Assembly (NCBI RefSeq): GCF_020075705.1
Contig: NZ_JAIQUM010000009.1
Coordinates: forward strand, 1 to 64,000
DNA length: 64,000 nt
Reading direction: 5' to 3'
From: Metabacillus rhizolycopersici
GTDB lineage: Bacteria; Bacillota; Bacilli; Bacillales; Bacillaceae
Shown here one piece after another: positions 60,692 through 64,000 of the stretch (position 1 is its first letter; every line of letters starts with the position of its first letter). A program made the translations under genes and the position numbers. The notes beneath the pieces were generated by a model. The model saw nothing but the letters and a program-made list of their open reading frames with translations, was not told the origin of the DNA and did not search any database.

Positions 60692-60774
60692 ATTATTTCA
60701 TACAATTGATGTAACGAATAACAAAATTCGACATTATACGATACGTGTACATATATCTTTTTTTGGGGGGCACC

Positions 60775-61164
60775 ATGAAATTATTTTCAAATACAATTCA
60801 AAGTATCGAAAAAGCGATAACTTTTTCTACTGCAAAACAAAAAGTTACCTCGAATAATATAGCCAATCTTGATACCCCGAATTATAAAGCTCAAGAAGTT
60901 CGTTTTAATCAAGCACTTGGCAATGAAATGCAAAAGCTACAAGCTTTAAAAACAAATAATCAGCATATTAATTTTGGTTCATCATCTTCTAACTATAGAA
61001 TCATGTCTAGAAATAGTACGCGTTATCAACAAAATGGAAATAATGTCGATATTGATCAAGAAATGACTGACTTGGCGAAAAATCAAATTCAGTACAATGC
61101 ATTAATCGATCGATTAAGTAGTAAATTCAATTCGTTAAAAACAGTAATTAAGGGTGGAAATTAA
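60775..61164 (+). CDS. flgB: Flagellar basal-body rod protein FlgB
   Basis: A 129-residue proximal rod protein: MKLFSNTIQSIEKAI, the rod signature SNNIANLDTPNYKA, and C-terminal NQIQYNALIDRLS. The start at 60775 follows GGGGGGCACC; the open frame before it includes no conserved residues. First gene of the fla/che operon. Confidence 0.96.
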   Translation: MKLFSNTIQSIEKAITFSTAKQKVTSNNIANLDTPNYKAQEVRFNQALGNEMQKLQALKTNNQHINFGSSSSNYRIMSRNSTRYQQNGNNVDIDQEMTDLAKNQIQYNALIDRLSSKFNSLKTVIKGGN

Positions 61165-61166
61165 GA

Positions 61167-61616
61167 ATGTCGATTTTTCAATCAATTAATATATCTGCTT
61201 CTGCATTAACAGCACAACGAGTAAGAATGGATGTCATTTCATCTAATATGGCTAATATGGATACAACAAGAGGAGAACTTGTAAATGGGGAATGGCAACC
61301 TTATCGGAGGAAAATGGTCGTGACTCAGTCTCAAGGTAGTCAATTCTCATCTTTTTTAAACAAGGCTCTAGGCTCATCCAAAGAAGTGAACGGTGTGAAA
61401 GTAACAAAAATTACTGAAGATGAGACCCCTTTTGAGCTAAACTATGATCCAGAACATCCTGATGCAAATGAAGAAGGGTATGTGGCGATGCCGAATGTTG
61501 ACCCATTAAAGGAAATGGTTGACCTCATAAGTAGTACAAGATCTTATGAAGCGAATGTTACAGCGATGAACGCAACAAAAGGTATGCTAATGAAGGCTTT
61601 AGAAATTGGGAAATAG
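61167..61616 (+). CDS. flgC: Flagellar basal-body rod protein FlgC
   Basis: A 149-residue proximal rod protein with SISASALTAQRVRMDVIS-type N-terminus, SSNMANMDTTRG, and C-terminal DLISSTRSYEANVTAMNATK. Starts 2 bases after flgB; ribosome site GGGTGG in flgB. Confidence 0.96.
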   Translation: MSIFQSINISASALTAQRVRMDVISSNMANMDTTRGELVNGEWQPYRRKMVVTQSQGSQFSSFLNKALGSSKEVNGVKVTKITEDETPFELNYDPEHPDANEEGYVAMPNVDPLKEMVDLISSTRSYEANVTAMNATKGMLMKALEIGK

Positions 61617-61626
61617 GGTGGTTTAA

Positions 61627-61947
61627 ATGATTAATAGTGTAACTCCTTTTAGATTATCTCCAACGGCGCAAAATCAAATAGATTTAAAGCCAAATCTTTC
61701 AATGAATGATACGAAAACGAAAATGAAAATGAACTTTAGCGAGACATTAAAGCAAGCCATTGAACAAGTTAATCAATCACAAATTGAATCAGATAATATG
61801 ACTGAGGCGCTTGCAACCGGTAAGAATGTTGAATTACATGATGTGATGATTACAGCGCAAAAAGCAAGTGTCACTATGTCTCTTGCAATCGAAGTTCGCA
61901 ATAAAGCAATAGAGGCTTATCAAGAAATGATGAGAATGCAAGTGTAG
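61627..61947 (+). CDS. fliE: Flagellar hook-basal body protein FliE
   Basis: A 106-residue protein joining the MS ring to the rod. C-terminal LHDVMITAQKASVTMSLAIE and the VRNKAIEAYQEMMRMQV end are typical. 10 bp after flgC, ribosome site GGGTGG. Confidence 0.94.
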   Translation: MINSVTPFRLSPTAQNQIDLKPNLSMNDTKTKMKMNFSETLKQAIEQVNQSQIESDNMTEALATGKNVELHDVMITAQKASVTMSLAIEVRNKAIEAYQEMMRMQV

Positions 61948-62023
61948 TAATTGATCTTAATCTTAAGGACGGTTATCGGTCACTATAAAAACACATATCA
62001 TCATGTCCGGGGGACTTTATGGA

Positions 62024-63628
62024 ATGAACGAAAAATTAGTAAGTACGAAAAATAAACTAAATGGATTGTGGCAAAGTAAAAGTAAAGGACAAAAAATCTT
62101 ACTTATTACAGGTGCCCTTTTATTTTTTGTGTTAGCAGGTTTCTTAACTTATATCATATCTAAACCAAATTTAGTTCCGTTATACTCAAATCTTTCTCCA
62201 GCTGAGACAGGACAAATAAAAGAAACGCTGGATTCCAAAGGTGTTCAATCTGAAATTGCAAATAATGGATCAAGTATATTAGTACCTAAAGAGCAAGTTG
62301 ATACGCTAATGGTCGAGCTTGCTGCAGAGGGGGTACCAAATACAGGTACAATCGATTATTCTTTTTTTGGACAGAGTTCTGGTTTTGGAATGACAGATAA
62401 AGAATTTGATGTAATAAAGTTAAAAGCAACACAAACTGAGCTTGAAAATTTAATGAAGGGGATTGAAGGAGTAGATAATGCAAATGTCATGATCAACCTA
62501 CCAGCAGAATCTGTTTTTGTAGGAGATCAGTCAGAAGGTTCATCTGCTTCAGTAGTCCTTAAGCTAAAGCCTGGTGCTCAATTAGATCAAGAAAAGGTAA
62601 CTGCACTATTCCATTTAGTGTCTAAAAGTGTTCCGAATCTTACTACAGATAGTATCGTTATTATGGATCAAAACTTTAACTACTATGATCTTAATAATGG
62701 GGAAAATTCTTCTCCAGCTACTAGCTATGCTACACAACAAGAAATACAAGCGCAAATTGAGCAAGATATTAGACGAGATGTGCAAAAAATGCTTGGTACG
62801 ATGATAGGACAAGATAAGGTTGTCGTTTCTGTTACAACTGACATCGATTTCACACAGGAAAATCGGGAAGAAAGTATTGTTGCGCCGGTAAGTGAGGATA
62901 GTGAAGAAGGAATTGCAGTAAGTGTTGAAAGAATTACCGAAGCTTATACTGGTAACGGAGCCGCAACTGCAGGTGGTATTAATGGAACGGGTGAAACGGA
63001 TGTTCCTGGCTATCAAGCTACAACAGAATCTTCTGGTGATGGAGATTATGAACGGATTGAAGAAAGAATCAACAATGAAGTAAATCGAATTAATAAACAA
63101 ATAGTCGAGAGTCCATATAAAATACGTGATATCGGAATTCAAGTTATGGTTGAACCACCTAATCTTGAAGATCCACTATCGTTTACAGCAGAGCGAGAAG
63201 AAGATATACAACGAATTCTCTCAACGGTAATACGTACCTCAATTAATAAAGACACGACTGTCGAGCCATTAACAGAGGAAGAAATTGCAAATAAGATTGT
63301 TGTTTCTGTACAACAATTTGATGGCAAACAACAATTTGCTGAAACAGAAGCTGCTTCAGTTATTCCGATGTGGGTTTACATCGTTGCTGGAATCCTTCTC
63401 ATAGCTATTATCATTCTTTTGATTTTGTTAATAAGAAAGAAAAGACAAGAAAATGAAGAGTATGATAAGGATGAAGACTTAATTATTCAAGAACCGATTA
63501 AAGTGCAAGATATTAATAATGAAGTTGAAACAGAAGGAACTGTCCGTAAAAAACAGCTTGAAAAAATGGCGAAAGAAAAACCTGAGGATTTTGCAAAACT
63601 TTTGCGCACATGGATTTCGGAAGAATAG
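62024..63628 (+). CDS. fliF: Flagellar MS-ring protein FliF
   Basis: A 534-residue membrane protein forming the flagellar base. Two transmembrane helices (about 23-45 and 443-465) flank a large extracellular region with YscJ-like ring-building motifs (PLYSNLSPAETGQIKETLD, TDKEFDVIKLKATQTELE). The cytoplasmic C-terminus binds FliG. The start at 62024 (MNEKLVST) is favoured by CCGGGGGA 9 bases upstream; an in-frame ATG at 62003 would add 7 residues and lacks a ribosome site. Confidence 0.94.
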   Translation: MNEKLVSTKNKLNGLWQSKSKGQKILLITGALLFFVLAGFLTYIISKPNLVPLYSNLSPAETGQIKETLDSKGVQSEIANNGSSILVPKEQVDTLMVELAAEGVPNTGTIDYSFFGQSSGFGMTDKEFDVIKLKATQTELENLMKGIEGVDNANVMINLPAESVFVGDQSEGSSASVVLKLKPGAQLDQEKVTALFHLVSKSVPNLTTDSIVIMDQNFNYYDLNNGENSSPATSYATQQEIQAQIEQDIRRDVQKMLGTMIGQDKVVVSVTTDIDFTQENREESIVAPVSEDSEEGIAVSVERITEAYTGNGAATAGGINGTGETDVPGYQATTESSGDGDYERIEERINNEVNRINKQIVESPYKIRDIGIQVMVEPPNLEDPLSFTAEREEDIQRILSTVIRTSINKDTTVEPLTEEEIANKIVVSVQQFDGKQQFAETEAASVIPMWVYIVAGILLIAIIILLILLIRKKRQENEEYDKDEDLIIQEPIKVQDINNEVETEGTVRKKQLEKMAKEKPEDFAKLLRTWISEE

Positions 63629-63640
63629 GGGAGATAGAAT

Positions 63641-64000
63641 TTGGCAAGGAAAGATTTTAGTAATGCATTAACTGGTAAGCAAAAAGCAGCTATCCTCTTA
63701 ATCTCTTTAGGTCCTGAAGTGTCAGCATCTGTATACAAGCATTTATCTGAGGAAGAAATTGAGAAATTAACGTTAGAAATATCTGGCGTTCGAAAAGTAG
63801 AAGCAAATAAAAAAGATGAAATCATCGAGGAGTTCCATGATATTGCCATGGCGCAGGACTTCATTTCCCAAGGAGGAATTGCTTACGCAAAGCAAGTTCT
63901 TGAGAAAGCATTAGGTGAAGAAAAAGCAACAAGCATCATTCATCGATTAACCTCATCCTTACAGGTGAGACCTTTTGACTTTGCGAGAAAAGCGGATCCG
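63641..64000 (+). CDS. fliG: Flagellar motor switch protein FliG, 3' end missing
   Basis: The first 120 codons of fliG, cut by the right edge. It starts at TTG with GGGGAGATAG upstream. The translation begins with ARKDFSNALTGKQKAAILLI and continues with LGPEVSASVYKHLSEEEIEK, the FliG N-terminal domain that binds FliF, and FISQGGIAYAKQVLEKALG at the start of the linker to the middle domain. 12 bp after fliF. Confidence 0.95.
   Translation, partial: MARKDFSNALTGKQKAAILLISLGPEVSASVYKHLSEEEIEKLTLEISGVRKVEANKKDEIIEEFHDIAMAQDFISQGGIAYAKQVLEKALGEEKATSIIHRLTSSLQVRPFDFARKADP

Larger units (their letters stand above)
60491..60774. other. Control region of the fla/che operon
   Basis: 284 bp before flgB. 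It contains the CodY box candidate (60639-60653) and a palindrome (60670-60691). I cannot place a convincing sigma-A or sigma-D promoter: CATTATACGAT near 60732-60742 is -10-like but lacks a -35. Confidence 0.5.

Noticed and set aside
62615..63142. 175-codon minus-strand frame opposite fliF
   Set aside because: Composition (Ile/Phe/Ser/Asn-rich) is that of an antisense shadow; fliF is well conserved on the plus strand.

Overview
The window is a low-GC, Gram-positive, endospore-forming Bacillaceae chromosome segment. Evidence for this: a 26-residue SpoVM almost identical (as I remember it) to the Bacillus subtilis peptide, RemA, CodY, PrkC/PrpC, FapR, YlxM, strong GGAGG ribosome sites, many TTG/GTG starts, and a gene order that follows the B. 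subtilis yloA-to-fliG region nearly gene for gene. It is core chromosome; I see no prophage, insertion sequence, transposase, CRISPR array, tRNA or rRNA.

Layout. 1-1958: 3' part of a secreted SH3b-repeat glucosaminidase. 2273-3988 (minus): rqcH, the ribosome-quality-control factor. 4381-9282: Ca2+ P-type ATPase, yicC, remA, gmk, rpoZ. 9523-22643: coaBC-priA-def-fmt-rsmB-rlmN-prpC-prkC-rsgA-rpe-thiN (CoA synthesis, replication restart, N-terminal Met processing, rRNA modification, PASTA kinase/phosphatase, GTPase). 22794-25550: spoVM, rpmB (minus), yloU, yloV. 25905-29574: sdaAB-sdaAA-recG. 29870-33579: the FapR lipid regulon fapR-plsX-fabD-fabG-acpP, with a clear operator. 33867-41567: rnc-smc-ftsY and ylxM-ffh (RNase III, condensin, SRP pathway). 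41819-47164: rpsP-khpA-ylqD-rimM-trmD-rplS-lepB-rbgA-rnhB. 47181-48669: ylqG/ylqH, relatives of flagellar FliK and the FlhB C-terminus. 48885-54813: sucCD, dprA, topA. 55194-60271: trmFO-xerC-hslV-hslU-codY. 60775-64000: start of the fla/che operon, flgB-flgC-fliE-fliF-fliG (cut by the right edge).

The genes are ordinary; the least-explained material lies between them. A family of structured repeats (about 95-160 bp when complete, ending in a GCGCTTGCGCTTTT stem and T-tract) occurs at some 12 intergenic places as full or broken copies. Three copies carry GATAAGAAA-type inverted ends. The central stem changes sequence between copies but keeps pairing, and most large copies have their T-tract downstream of the preceding gene, as a terminator would. 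Two copies in tandem fill the gap before def. A second palindromic family (best copy 54970-55110) and a 93-nt palindrome before smc add to this. Other regulatory signals are a FapR box on the fapR promoter, an L19-type leader before rplS, a near-consensus CodY box between codY and flgB, and several sigma-A promoters.

Limits: all calls come from reading the sequence and remembered family knowledge. No alignment, folding or database search was run.
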